DNA of 41,788 bases from an uncultured Faecalibacterium sp. (GTDB lineage: Bacteria; Bacillota; Clostridia; Oscillospirales; Ruminococcaceae), in the NCBI GenBank assembly GCA_934540955.1, contig CAKTCY010000013.1, positions 1-41,788 on the forward strand, in the 5' to 3' direction. Below, in pieces: positions 9,037-15,875 of this stretch. The notes beneath the pieces are model-generated. The model made no database searches and was not told the DNA's origin. It saw only the letters and a program-made list of their open reading frames with translations. Position 1 is the stretch's first letter. Each line of letters begins with the position of its first letter. The position numbers were made by a program, and so were the translations under genes.

Positions 9037-9495
9037 TCAGAACATGGTGGCCACCAGCAGGGTGGTAAGCAGGGCACCGGCCACAAGTGCGGGCCCTACA
9101 TACTTCTGCCACTGGACGGTGGCAGGCAGGGTAGAGGGCTGCGGCACGGTAGAGGTGCCGGCCTTGGCGGTCCAGTGGGCATAGATGGTGGCGTCGGAGG
9201 TGAACACAGTGGAGGTGGTCACCTTGCTGCCGCCCACCGGCTCGGTGTACCAGCCATCAAAGGTGTAGCCTGTCATGGTAGGCTGCTCGGGTGTGCTCTC
9301 CAGTTTGCCGGACAGGGTCGTGTAGACGACCACAGTAGAGCAGACGCCGCCTTGGGCATCCATACCAATGGCGTACACGTTCTCTTCCTTTTTGCTCCCG
9401 GAGGTTTTGTCGGCAGCAAATGCAGCCGGCAGCGCGCAGCACAGCAGTGTGAACAGGCAAAGCCCGACCACCAGCGTTTTCAGGAATTTTTTCAT
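9037..9495 (-). CDS. Secreted InlB B-repeat (Listeria-Bacteroides repeat) protein
   Basis: A 152-residue protein with a clear signal peptide (MKKFLKTLVVGLCLFTLL then ALPAAFA-AD). The central part has one InlB B-repeat: MTGYTFDGWYTEP followed by VFTSDATIYAHWTA. A Pro/Thr/Ser linker then leads to a C-terminal membrane segment (YVGPALVAGALLTTLLVA) that ends the protein without a basic tail. LPAT occurs before the segment but is not a proper LPXTG signal, so membrane anchoring is more likely than sortase attachment. GAGGG lies six bases before the ATG. It is first of two genes with the double-glycine peptide. It may display or hold that peptide at the surface, which is inference only. Confidence 0.75.
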   Translation of the reverse strand: MKKFLKTLVVGLCLFTLLCCALPAAFAADKTSGSKKEENVYAIGMDAQGGVCSTVVVYTTLSGKLESTPEQPTMTGYTFDGWYTEPVGGSKVTTSTVFTSDATIYAHWTAKAGTSTVPQPSTLPATVQWQKYVGPALVAGALLTTLLVATMF

Positions 9496-9592
9496 GAGAT
9501 CCCTCGCTTTCCTTCACAAAGATGGAGTCACTGCCCCATCCGGGCGCAGCCCGGACGCGGAGAAGCTTCTTCAACCTATTTTTATCACATCC

Positions 9593-9601
9593 AGTGTACC
9601 A
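9593..9601 (-). promoter_or_regulatory. Extended -10 promoter of the InlB-repeat/peptide unit
   Basis: Minus strand TGG-TACACT, with TACACT at 9593-9598; no convincing -35. It matches the TGG-TAnnnT pattern seen at many genes of this window. Confidence 0.4.
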
Positions 9602-9864
9602 GAACCGCAACAAAAAATACAGTCTTTTGCAAAAATAATAAGAAAAATTATGAAAAAAATAAATTTCACCTTTACAAGATGAGTTTTGTGCCCCTGCGGA
9701 CTGTGTTTTTTGAAAAACGCCTCCCGCAAAACTTACCTTTCGTAAAAACATGGCAGGATATGGAAAACGCAAAACCCTTGCCGCTAAGCCCCAAAACCGA
9801 CAAAAAACGCCGCAAGCGCAGCCAACGGCGCACAGAAAAAAGCCGCAAAAACGCAGCGCACCCC

Positions 9865-9893
9865 TTGTGGAACGGCGGAAAATATGCTATACT
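9865..9893 (+). promoter_or_regulatory. tRNA-Gln promoter
   Basis: TTGTGG (9865-9870), 17 bases, TATACT (9888-9893), with an extended TGC before the -10. The tRNA begins 12 bases downstream. Confidence 0.7.
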
Positions 9894-9904
9894 ATCTCTC
9901 ATGA

Positions 9905-9978
9905 TGCGCCATCGCCAAGCGGTAAGGCAGGGGACTTTGACTCCCCCATCGTAGGTTCGACTCCTGCTGGCGCAACCA
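9905..9978 (+). tRNA. tRNA-Gln (anticodon TTG)
   Basis: The acceptor arms TGCGCCA (9905-9911) and TGGCGCA (9968-9974) pair fully, followed by the discriminator A and an encoded CCA. The anticodon stem is GGGGA/TCCCC around the loop CTTTGAC, giving TTG, which reads CAA/CAG glutamine codons. The T-loop GGTTCGACTCC is normal. It has its own promoter and terminator and is a single-gene unit. Confidence 0.95.
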
Positions 9979-9984
9979 GAAAAA

Positions 9985-10023
9985 GGCCGCTGCACGGGAA
10001 GCTGTGCAGCGGCCTTTTTATTT
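9985..10023. terminator. Bidirectional terminator between tRNA-Gln and gntR-type gene
   Basis: GGCCGCTGCAC (9985-9995) and GTGCAGCGGCC (10004-10014) form a perfect 11-bp stem with T5-A-T5 on the plus side and A5/T5 on the minus side. It ends the tRNA and, on the other strand, overlaps the end of the regulator gene. Confidence 0.9.
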
Positions 10024-10719
10024 TTGGCTCTCCGGCAGCTTGAAATAGGGGCGATATTCGTCCGAGTAGATCTTGCTGCCCATGCGGCTCACGCCGCCGT
10101 ACAGGTGGGTGCGCATCAGCGGCTCGATGGCGTCCAGATCCTTCTCCCGCAGAATGCGCAGCATCTCAGCGTGCTCGCTGACAACGCTGGGCACGTTGCG
10201 CGCGCCCACGATGTCCAGACGGATAAAGCGGGAGTAGTCTGCCTGCGGGCGGGTCATCTGCTCCCAAAGATACTCCTTGCTGGTTTTGCGGAACCAGTAC
10301 TCGTGCATGGCAAGGTCGCAGCTGAGGAAGTGGTTGAAATCAAAGTGCTCCGGGTCGCTGCGGCCCGCAGCGGCCTCCAGCAGCATATTATAAAGGTGTT
10401 CCACCGCAAGGATCTCCATGGGCGAGCAGCTTTGCACAAAATCCCGGAACACCATGCCCTCCACCGCAACACGCTGGAAGATGAGCTGATCCACTACGCC
10501 GATATCGATGGCGGTAACGATGGTGCCCTTGCAGGGGATGATCTGCACAAAGCGGTTCTGCTCCAGCCGCTGCAAAACGCTGCGGATGGGGGTGCGCGAA
10601 ACGCCGAACCGCTTGCACAGCTGGTTTTCGCTCAGCGCCTCCCCGGGCAGGAGCTTCAGCGCGCAGATCTCGTCCTCGAGAATATGATAGAGCTCATCAT
10701 TGTGCTGCAATGTAGCCAT
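10018..10719 (-). CDS. GntR-family (FCD domain) transcriptional regulator
   Basis: A 233-residue repressor-type regulator. The N-terminal winged HTH (about 8-70) shows the GntR signature LLPGEALSENQLCKRFGVSRTPIRSVLQRLE. The C-terminal two-thirds are helical and fit an FCD effector domain, with His and Asp metal or ligand positions such as DLAMHEYW and SEHAEML. ATG 10719 has GGAG seven bases upstream; a longer frame to 10878 is not supported. A consensus-like promoter lies 40 bases upstream, and a palindrome close to the known B. subtilis GntR operator (ATACTTGTATACAAGTAT) lies just behind it. FCD regulators typically sense organic or sugar acids; the effector is unknown. No metabolic operon adjoins it, so its targets are probably elsewhere, apart from itself. 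Confidence 0.85.
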   Translation of the reverse strand: MATLQHNDELYHILEDEICALKLLPGEALSENQLCKRFGVSRTPIRSVLQRLEQNRFVQIIPCKGTIVTAIDIGVVDQLIFQRVAVEGMVFRDFVQSCSPMEILAVEHLYNMLLEAAAGRSDPEHFDFNHFLSCDLAMHEYWFRKTSKEYLWEQMTRPQADYSRFIRLDIVGARNVPSVVSEHAEMLRILREKDLDAIEPLMRTHLYGGVSRMGSKIYSDEYRPYFKLPESQK

Positions 10720-10758
10720 AGTCGTTCTCCATTTATCCGGTAAAATTAGCTTAGTATC

Positions 10759-10787
10759 ATTGTACCGTCCCGGCAGCCGAATGTCAA
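10759..10787 (-). promoter_or_regulatory. Promoter of the GntR-family gene
   Basis: Minus strand TTGACA (10782-10787), 17 bases, TACAAT (10759-10764): a near-consensus sigma-A promoter with a start point about 30 bases before the ATG. Confidence 0.8.
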
Positions 10788-10810
10788 TGCTGGAGCGGAA
10801 CTTTATTCGG

Positions 10811-10826
10811 ATACTTGTATACAAGT
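10811..10826. promoter_or_regulatory. GntR-type operator palindrome
   Basis: ATACTTGTATACAAGT, in which ACTTGTATACAAGT (10813-10826) is a perfect palindrome. It matches 16 of 18 positions of the B. subtilis GntR operator as I remember it. It lies 24 bases upstream of the regulator -35 box. Confidence 0.6.
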
Positions 10827-11020
10827 TTTTGCGCCTGAGCACAGAACTGCTCAGGAAACGGGGAAATTGATATACCACTTCATGCTGCGGGGAAAGTGCT
10901 GATGAAATGCCGCGATAAAGCGGCTGCTGTACCGAATATACAAAGAAAACAGAGAATAACTGTCAAATGCTACAACTGCAAGGCGCGGTGCTGGCTGCTG
11001 TGGCAGCACTGCAGGATGAA

Positions 11021-11036
11021 ATATTGTATACAGGAT
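11021..11036. promoter_or_regulatory. Second TTGTATACA operator-like site
   Basis: TTGTATACA at 11024-11032 repeats the core of the palindrome at 10811, 200 bases away and on the side of the acetyltransferase gene. The flanks are imperfect. Confidence 0.35.
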
Positions 11037-11128
11037 TTTGCTGAGAAAGCTGAAAGGGCAAATACCCCGCAGATACCGGAGCGTTCCCGGCAGACGCGGC
11101 AGGGCATTTTCCTTTTTTGCGTGCCGGC

Positions 11129-11157
11129 TTGCTTTGCCGCACAAAAGGCGGTAAACT
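11129..11157 (+). promoter_or_regulatory. Promoter of the AAC(3)-family gene
   Basis: TTGCTT (11129-11134), 17 bases, TAAACT (11152-11157), preceded by CGG. The Shine-Dalgarno AAAAGGAG follows about 20 bases later. Confidence 0.55.
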
Positions 11158-11190
11158 GGGTACAGAAAATGCCCGAAAAGGAGAAACGAC

Positions 11191-11988
11191 ATGGCATACA
11201 CAAAGGCTGACCTCAAGCACGACCTTGCAGCAATGGGGCTGACAGGCAACGAGACCATCCTGATCCATTCCTCCATGAAGTCCATCGGCGCGGTGGAGGG
11301 CGGTGCGGACACGGTTCTGGACGCCTTGATGGAGTTTTTTGCGGAGGGCTTGCTGCTGCTGCCCACCCACACATGGCGGTTCATCAACGAGGAGAACCGG
11401 GTGTTCGATGTGCGCCGCAGCCCGTGCTGTGTGGGCATTCTGCCGGAGCTGTTCCGGCAGCGCCCCGGCGTGGTGCGCTCGCTGCACCCCACCCACAGCA
11501 TGGCAGCCTACGGCAGGGACGCGGCTGCTTATCTGGAAGGGGAGCTGGATGCCAACACCCCCTGCACTCCCGGCGGCTGCTACGACCGGCTGCGGGCAGC
11601 CCACGGCAAGGTGCTGCTGCTGGGGGTCACCCACGCCCGCAACACCTTTATCCATAGCGTGGAGGAGGTACTGAACGTGCCGAACCGCCTGACCGACAAG
11701 CCCCTGCAGCTGACCGTGGTGGACGAGGCCGGGGCGCAGCACACCGTCTATATGCGCCGCCACTACAACGCACAGCAGCCGCACATCTCGGAGGATTTCG
11801 TCAAGCTGGAGCAGGCGTATCTGGACTGCGGCGCAGCAAAAAACACGAAATTTGGCGATGCAAAGTGCATCCTGTGCGACGCCGAGAGGCTTTTCCGGGT
11901 CACCCGCCACGTTCTTGCTCCGAACCCCGAGGCCTTTGTCACTGAGGCGGTCATCCCGCCGGAGCGCTGGCAAGGAATGATTTTATAA
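11191..11988 (+). CDS. AAC(3)-family (Antibiotic_NAT) N-acetyltransferase
   Basis: A 265-residue cytoplasmic acetyl-CoA-dependent transferase of the AAC(3)/YokD family. Visible family motifs are ILIHSSMKSIG near residues 24-34, the LLPTHTW segment, LHPTHSMAAYG near 105-115 and the C-terminal catalytic region with LLLGVTHARNTFIHSVE. The length fits the family (about 260-280). AAAGGAG lies before the ATG. It is monocistronic and ends in a 17-bp terminator. Members of the family may acetylate aminoglycosides at N3, but many chromosomal ones act on unknown substrates and do not give resistance, so a resistance phenotype should not be assumed. Confidence 0.85.
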   Translation: MAYTKADLKHDLAAMGLTGNETILIHSSMKSIGAVEGGADTVLDALMEFFAEGLLLLPTHTWRFINEENRVFDVRRSPCCVGILPELFRQRPGVVRSLHPTHSMAAYGRDAAAYLEGELDANTPCTPGGCYDRLRAAHGKVLLLGVTHARNTFIHSVEEVLNVPNRLTDKPLQLTVVDEAGAQHTVYMRRHYNAQQPHISEDFVKLEQAYLDCGAAKNTKFGDAKCILCDAERLFRVTRHVLAPNPEAFVTEAVIPPERWQGMIL

Positions 11989-12037
11989 TGCAATGCCGGG
12001 CAGCTTGCAGCTGCCCGGCATTGCATTTTTATTTTTT
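11989..12037 (+). terminator. Terminator after the AAC(3)-family gene
   Basis: TGCAATGCCGGGCAGCT (11989-12005) and AGCTGCCCGGCATTGCA (12009-12025) are perfect 17-bp arms with a TGC loop, followed by T5-A-T6. It also lies just after the stop of the opposing AraC gene. Confidence 0.95.
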
Positions 12038-12039
12038 AT

Positions 12040-12972
12040 TCAGCAGAAGCGGATGCGGTACTCCCGGGGAGTGCAGTGCTTGATCTCCCGGAAGGTCTTG
12101 ATAAAGTAGCTGGCGTCCGAAAAGCCGCATTCCAGCCCCACCTCGCCGGTCTTGAGCCGGGTGGAGCGCAGCAGCTCGGCGGCCTTTTCCACCCGGAACT
12201 GCTTGACGTACTGGATGGGCGTGATGCCCAGAAACTGCCGGAAGCTGCGCAGACAGGCGCTTTCGCTCAGGGCGACGCACCCGGCCAGCTTTTCCACGGT
12301 CAGCTCCTCGGCGTAGTGCTCCTCTACATAGCGCAGCATCTGCTTCATCCGCTCCGAGGCGATCTGCTCCTGCTCCGATACCTTCACCTTGCCGCTGACG
12401 CATTGGGTAATGAGCAGCCGCAGGGCAGCGGTAAGGTGGTACCGCACCCGGTTCTCGTAGTCAAAGGGCTCGTCCGCCACGCCCTTCCACGCCTCCCGCA
12501 GGCAGAGCAGTACCTGCCGCTGCCATGGCACGGCTTCGTCCAGCAAAAAGAAGGGCGGTGTGCCCGGCTGCAAGAGGGGGCGGATAAGTTTTTGCCAGAA
12601 CACGGTGTCCATGCCGCCGACAAGCCTGGGCTGAAACACGCCGGAGTGCAGCAGCGCTCTGCCCTCGGCAGGCTCTACCGCGTGCAGCGCCCCGGAGTTG
12701 ACGAACACCCCCTGCCCGGTCTGCAAAGTCAGCCGGGTCTTGTTCACATCCACATGGATGGGCCCCAGCGCCGCCAGAATAAACTCGAACTCCTCGTGCC
12801 AGTGCCACGCCACCGAGTAGCAGGAAAGATCCTCGGCATAGCAGGCGATGGGGAACAGCGGGCTGCCGTGCTGGGTCTGCTCCCGTCCGGCGGCATCGGC
12901 CACCACGGCAGTAGCGCTGGACAGCCCCACCCGGCCGCTGGTATAAGAGGCACAGCTTGTCTGATATGCCAT
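12040..12972 (-). CDS. AraC-family transcriptional regulator
   Basis: A 310-residue regulator with an N-terminal cupin-like AraC ligand domain (HWHEEFEFILA, then GQGVFVNSGALHAVEP typical of the barrel) and a C-terminal pair of HTH motifs: LTVEKLAGCVALSESACL and the signature TGEVGLECGFSDASYFIKTF ending near the C-terminus. The ATG at 12972 has AAGGA ten bases upstream; GTG 12978 and TTG 12981 are alternatives. The Cys and His rich barrel suggests a sugar or small-molecule effector, not identifiable. It is divergent from the 84-residue protein gene, and the shared region holds 20-base-spaced direct repeats typical of AraC-family sites. Confidence 0.9.
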   Translation of the reverse strand: MAYQTSCASYTSGRVGLSSATAVVADAAGREQTQHGSPLFPIACYAEDLSCYSVAWHWHEEFEFILAALGPIHVDVNKTRLTLQTGQGVFVNSGALHAVEPAEGRALLHSGVFQPRLVGGMDTVFWQKLIRPLLQPGTPPFFLLDEAVPWQRQVLLCLREAWKGVADEPFDYENRVRYHLTAALRLLITQCVSGKVKVSEQEQIASERMKQMLRYVEEHYAEELTVEKLAGCVALSESACLRSFRQFLGITPIQYVKQFRVEKAAELLRSTRLKTGEVGLECGFSDASYFIKTFREIKHCTPREYRIRFC

Positions 12973-13039
12973 ATTCACCAATTCCTTTCCGCAATACTTT
13001 GAATGTTTTTTGTCAATGCCGGTTTTGTTGCATATACTA

Positions 13040-13081
13040 TGCGATTCTGTTCTATAATTTGCGATTGTTTTGTGGTATTAT
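13040..13081. promoter_or_regulatory. Direct repeats (AraC-type site) and extended -10 in the divergent region
   Basis: TGCGATTCTGTT (13040-13051) and TGCGATTGTTTT (13060-13071) are direct repeats with a period of exactly 20 bases. They abut TGG-TATTAT (-10 at 13076-13081) facing the 84-residue gene, which lacks a -35. The partly palindromic GCATATACTATGC lies at 13030-13042. This is the layout of a class II activator site. Confidence 0.5.
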
Positions 13082-13241
13082 CCTATCAGAGCTTCCAAGC
13101 TCAGTATAGCACCAAGGCAGCCGGGACGCAAGCTGCATAAGCGCATTCCCTGCCGGGCAAAACCGCTATTCTCCCGCCGCCTGTCCAAAGAGGACCGGAC
13201 GGCAAGTGTAACATAAACCATTTCATCAAGGAGGTATTCCT

Positions 13242-13496
13242 ATGCTTCGTATCGAGTATTTTGATAAGGAACGTTTCATGCGCCAGCTTTCTGCCAGCCA
13301 CGGCAGCGTGCTGCTGCATCTGGACAACGGCAAGACCTGCGACCTGAAAAAGGACGCTACCGCACGCTCTATGCTGCAGATGATGGACACTGCCCCCAAG
13401 AAGGGCTTTGACCTCACCGTGACCGACCCCGCCGACGTGACCGGCTTCCTGCGCTATATGCTGGAGGCAGGCCGCACCGAGCGCGTGGCCGGCTGA
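13242..13496 (+). CDS. Conserved small protein of unknown function (84 aa)
   Basis: A small soluble-looking protein (84 residues) with a strong AAGGAGG site before the ATG. It starts MLRIEYFDKERF, has a short LLHLDNGKTCDLKKD strand-turn segment, and ends with a helical FLRYMLEAGRTERVAG. No signal peptide or membrane segment and no recognised domain. The gene is divergent from the AraC regulator with a shared regulatory region and has its own terminator, so it is probably a target of that regulator. The function is unknown. Confidence 0.75.
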   Translation: MLRIEYFDKERFMRQLSASHGSVLLHLDNGKTCDLKKDATARSMLQMMDTAPKKGFDLTVTDPADVTGFLRYMLEAGRTERVAG

Positions 13497-13538
13497 GTAA
13501 TGCCAATCTCTTATCCCAATAAGTGTCACAGCAAACGC

Positions 13539-13584
13539 AAAGCGCCCGCTCCGGTCATGCCGGGGCGGGCGCTTTGCCTGTTTT
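13539..13584 (+). terminator. Terminator after the 84-aa protein gene
   Basis: AAAGCGCCCGC (13539-13549) and GCGGGCGCTTT (13565-13575) pair, with an inner CCGG/CCGG, followed by GCCTGTTTT. The T-run is short. Confidence 0.75.
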
Positions 13585-13594
13585 ACCGGAAGGC

Positions 13595-13623
13595 TTGCGC
13601 GGGCGGGCAGTCTGTGGTAAGCT
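13595..13623 (+). promoter_or_regulatory. Promoter of the 212-aa protein gene
   Basis: TTGCGC (13595-13600), 17 bases, TAAGCT (13618-13623) preceded by TGG. GGAGGG follows before the ATG at 13654. Confidence 0.5.
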
Positions 13624-13653
13624 GAAAGCAGAAAAAAGACGGAGGGAACGACT

Positions 13654-14292
13654 ATGAACCTGAAGGAAGCATTCCGCTACCAGAACAAGCTCCAGTCCCT
13701 GCTGGACGAGGCACAGGGCATTCTGGACTGCGACGCCAACGTGACCAAGGTAGCCAACACCTACCTGCGCCACAAGGTGATGCCCGAGGCCGAGGACGAG
13801 ACCGTTATGGACGTGGCACAGACCGAATATGCGGAGCAGATCACGGACATTGCCCGGTTCATGCTCTACCTGCTGGAGGAGAAGAGCCGCCTGTTTGCCG
13901 CCATCCGCAAGGCAAAGGATGCGCTGGACATGGATATGGACAGCGAGGTCAGCCTGAACGCCGCACGCCAGAGCATTGCCCGCACCTTCAAGCGGATGAA
14001 CGACCTGCGCAGCTCCGAGCAGCTGCTCTCCGGCGGGGGCACCGGCTACCGCTTCAACGCCGAGGGCAACCAGATCTCCTACTGCTGCGATGTGAAGCGG
14101 GTGACCACCATCAACTACGACCGCAAGGTCATCCACGCCGCGCTGAGCAAGCTGAACCGGCAGGCAGACGAGACCTCCAACCGGCTGGACCTCTGCCTTG
14201 TGACCTCCAGGGTGGACTACACCGTCCCCTTTGATGTGAACGCCAGCTTTGCCGAGGCCTTTGAGACCTATCTGGAAAACGCCAAAAGCTAA
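13654..14292 (+). CDS. Conserved protein of unknown function (212 aa)
   Basis: A 212-residue, charged, mostly helical protein starting MNLKEAFRYQNKL, with helical regions to about residue 125 and a C-terminal alpha/beta part (YRFNAEGNQISYCCDVKRVT, then VDYTVPFDVNASFAEAFE). There is no signal peptide or membrane segment. I recall similar proteins with MNLREAFRYQN starts in gut Clostridia, often in phage or integrative-element surroundings, but here nothing else looks mobile. A GGAGGG site precedes the ATG. It stands alone between its promoter and a gene-poor stretch. The function is not known. Confidence 0.75.
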   Translation: MNLKEAFRYQNKLQSLLDEAQGILDCDANVTKVANTYLRHKVMPEAEDETVMDVAQTEYAEQITDIARFMLYLLEEKSRLFAAIRKAKDALDMDMDSEVSLNAARQSIARTFKRMNDLRSSEQLLSGGGTGYRFNAEGNQISYCCDVKRVTTINYDRKVIHAALSKLNRQADETSNRLDLCLVTSRVDYTVPFDVNASFAEAFETYLENAKS

Positions 14293-14703
14293 ATGAGCGC
14301 TCCACCGGCTATTTTGGGTGCGGCAAGCGCCGGGTGCACGGCTGCCGGTTCAGGTGCAGATGAACTATAAGGCTGCACATTTCCGCAAGGAAGCTTCGGT
14401 ACGGCTCACCTTACGAGCCAGCATAATTGAAAAAGTCCTGCGTTCGGCTTTTCCGCCACCGCCAGACGTTTTTTCGCCGAAACCGTCCCTTGCTCCTTCC
14501 CGCATTCCTGCTTTTGTGCTTACGTCTCCATGGGCAGGCAGGCAAGCCACCCTTCATGAATTTGCCCGCAGACTGCTGTGGGCGCACACTTTCTGCGTGC
14601 CGGGTGCATTGCGCCCCTTTGCACGCGGAGTAAAATGGCAGCCGCCCCTGCGCTTGCCGTATCCAAAATAGCCGGTGGAAAACCAAAACCGGATGAGAGA
14701 ACC
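14293..14703. other. Gene-poor stretch
   Basis: The 411 bases between the 212-aa protein and the next small gene show no supported gene, no clear terminator and no clear promoter. Several open frames cross it but none has a ribosome site or a protein-like composition. Confidence 0.4.
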
Positions 14704-14859
14704 ATGAAAAAATGCAAGCTGTTTTATCTCAGTGGGCTGCTGTTTTTTCTTGCTGCGGCGCTGAACCTTTTTACCGGCGAAAATCACTCCACGGCGGTGG
14801 TATGGCTCTGCCTTGGCTCGGCCTTTCTGTGTCTGGGGTATTCGCAGCAGAAAAAATAA
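14704..14859 (+). CDS. Small two-segment membrane protein (51 aa)
   Basis: A 51-residue protein starting MKKCKLFYLSGLLFF, with two hydrophobic segments (about 6-22 and 32-46) separated by GENHST and a basic end (SQQKK). Comparable 45-55 residue proteins with WLCLGxAFLCLG are common in Firmicutes genomes without a known role. The ATG at 14704 is favoured because the membrane pattern begins there; the ribosome site (GAGAG) is weak, and a longer in-frame start at 14578 gives an atypical sequence. It might be a membrane small protein of a stress type; nothing more can be said. Confidence 0.6.
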   Translation: MKKCKLFYLSGLLFFLAAALNLFTGENHSTAVVWLCLGSAFLCLGYSQQKK

Positions 14860-14897
14860 AGCAGCAGGCCGGCCCCGGCGGGAAAAAACTGCCGGGG

Positions 14898-14928
14898 CTG
14901 CAATTCTTTGCGGGGCTCGTTCGTATTC
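14898..14928 (+). repeat. Copy 1 of CTGCAATT-N10-CTCGTTCGTATTC element
   Basis: CTGCAATT (14898-14905), ten variable bases, CTCGTTCGTATTC (14916-14928), then CCAGA. The same two blocks with the same spacing occur at 18067-18097. It lies 41 bases before the TraX-like gene, after a GCCCCGGC/GCCGGGGC stem. Confidence 0.55.
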
Positions 14929-14969
14929 CAGACAGAACGACCAAATTTCGACAAAGATGAGGTATGCGT

Positions 14970-15740
14970 ATGTCAACCAAATCGATCGATTCCACTGCTG
15001 CGACCCGCTTTGACCTGAGCGCAGCGGCTCTTCATATCCTTGCCATGGCGCTGATGCTGATGGACCACCTGTGGGCCACCCTGCTGCCGGCGCAGGAATG
15101 GCTGACCTGCGCAGGGCGCTTGGCCTTTCCCATCTTTGCCTTTATGGCGGTGGAGGGCTACTTCCACACCCATGACCTGAAAAAATACACCCTGCGTCTG
15201 CTGCTGTTTGCCCTGCTTTCGGAGATCCCCTTCGATTTGATGTACGGCGGCACATGGTTCTACCCGGTGCACCAGAATGTTATCTGGACGCTGCTTTTGG
15301 GCATTCTGGGCATCCACCTGATGGAGACTGTGCGCAAAAAGCAGAAAACATGGCTGTACCTGCTGGTATCCGCCCTTGTGGTGGCGGCAGGCGCAGTGCT
15401 GGGCACGCTGGGCATGGTGGACTACTACGGCGCCGGTGTGCTGACCGTGTTCATCTTCTACTTCTTCCATGGACGCAGGTGGTGGTGCCTGCTGGGGCAG
15501 CTGGCTGCACTGTACTGGGTCAACGTGGAGCTGCTGGGCGGGCTGATGTACCCCATTCAGCTCTTCGGTATGGACTTTGAGCTTTGCCAGCAGGGTCTGG
15601 CGCTGCTGGCACTGGTGCCCATCTGGCTGTACCGCGGGCGGAAGGGCTACCACAGCAAGCCCTTCCAGTATGCCTGCTACGCCTTTTACCCCGTGCATAT
15701 GCTGCTGCTGGCGCTGGTGCTGAGCTTTGTGAACCGCTAA
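14970..15740 (+). CDS. TraX-family integral membrane protein
   Basis: A 256-residue polytopic membrane protein with about eight hydrophobic segments. The family marks are LHILAMALMLMDHLWA at the start, GRLAFPIFAFMAVEGY, the LLLFALLSEIPFDLMY segment and the C-terminal FQYACYAFYPVHMLLL. TraX of F plasmids acetylates pilin N-termini; chromosomal homologues in Firmicutes are thought to be acyltransferases of the same fold with unknown acceptors. The start at 14970 is chosen because GAGG lies seven bases upstream; ATG 14964 is too close to it. It is monocistronic with a strong terminator. No link to the pilin locus 6 kb away can be shown. Confidence 0.85.
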   Translation: MSTKSIDSTAATRFDLSAAALHILAMALMLMDHLWATLLPAQEWLTCAGRLAFPIFAFMAVEGYFHTHDLKKYTLRLLLFALLSEIPFDLMYGGTWFYPVHQNVIWTLLLGILGIHLMETVRKKQKTWLYLLVSALVVAAGAVLGTLGMVDYYGAGVLTVFIFYFFHGRRWWCLLGQLAALYWVNVELLGGLMYPIQLFGMDFELCQQGLALLALVPIWLYRGRKGYHSKPFQYACYAFYPVHMLLLALVLSFVNR

Positions 15741-15750
15741 GATATTATGA

Positions 15751-15792
15751 AACGGGCCAGAAACACCCACAGGTGTTTCTGGCCCGTTTTTT
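15751..15792 (+). terminator. Terminator after the TraX-like gene
   Basis: AACGGGCCAGAAACACC (15751-15767) and GGTGTTTCTGGCCCGTT (15772-15788): perfect 17-bp arms, CACA loop, then T-run. Confidence 0.95.
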
Positions 15793-15812
15793 GGTCTTTT
15801 GCCCGGGGGTGC

Positions 15813-15841
15813 TTTTCTATCAGCGCAAAGCATGGTATACT
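15813..15841 (+). promoter_or_regulatory. Promoter of the YitT-like gene
   Basis: Extended -10 TGG-TATACT (TATACT 15836-15841) with TTTTCT 17 bases upstream (15813-15818). The leader is about 30 bases. Confidence 0.6.
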
Positions 15842-15875
15842 GAAAGACGGAAAACAAAAGCTTGGAGGAGCAACA

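Larger units (their letters stand above)
9496..9904. other. Intergenic region
   Basis: No gene was seen. It holds the minus-strand promoter for the InlB-repeat gene (9593-9600), an AT-rich stretch near 9600-9670, and the tRNA-Gln promoter at the right end. Confidence 0.5.
10720..11190. other. Divergent intergenic region between gntR-type and aac(3)-type genes
   Basis: The 471 bases hold the regulator promoter, two TGTATACA operator-like sites and the promoter of the acetyltransferase gene. No coding region could be supported between them. Confidence 0.5.

Noticed and set aside
9120..9150. LPATV in the InlB-repeat protein as sortase signal
   Set aside because: The Gly is missing and no basic tail follows the membrane helix.
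10851..11501. Minus-strand frame over the intergenic region and AAC(3)-type gene
   Set aside because: No ribosome site and it overlaps a well-supported gene and promoter region.
11191..11988. Acquired aminoglycoside resistance gene
   Set aside because: Codon use is like the neighbours, and it has native promoter/terminator and no mobile flanks; more likely a chromosomal family member of unknown substrate.
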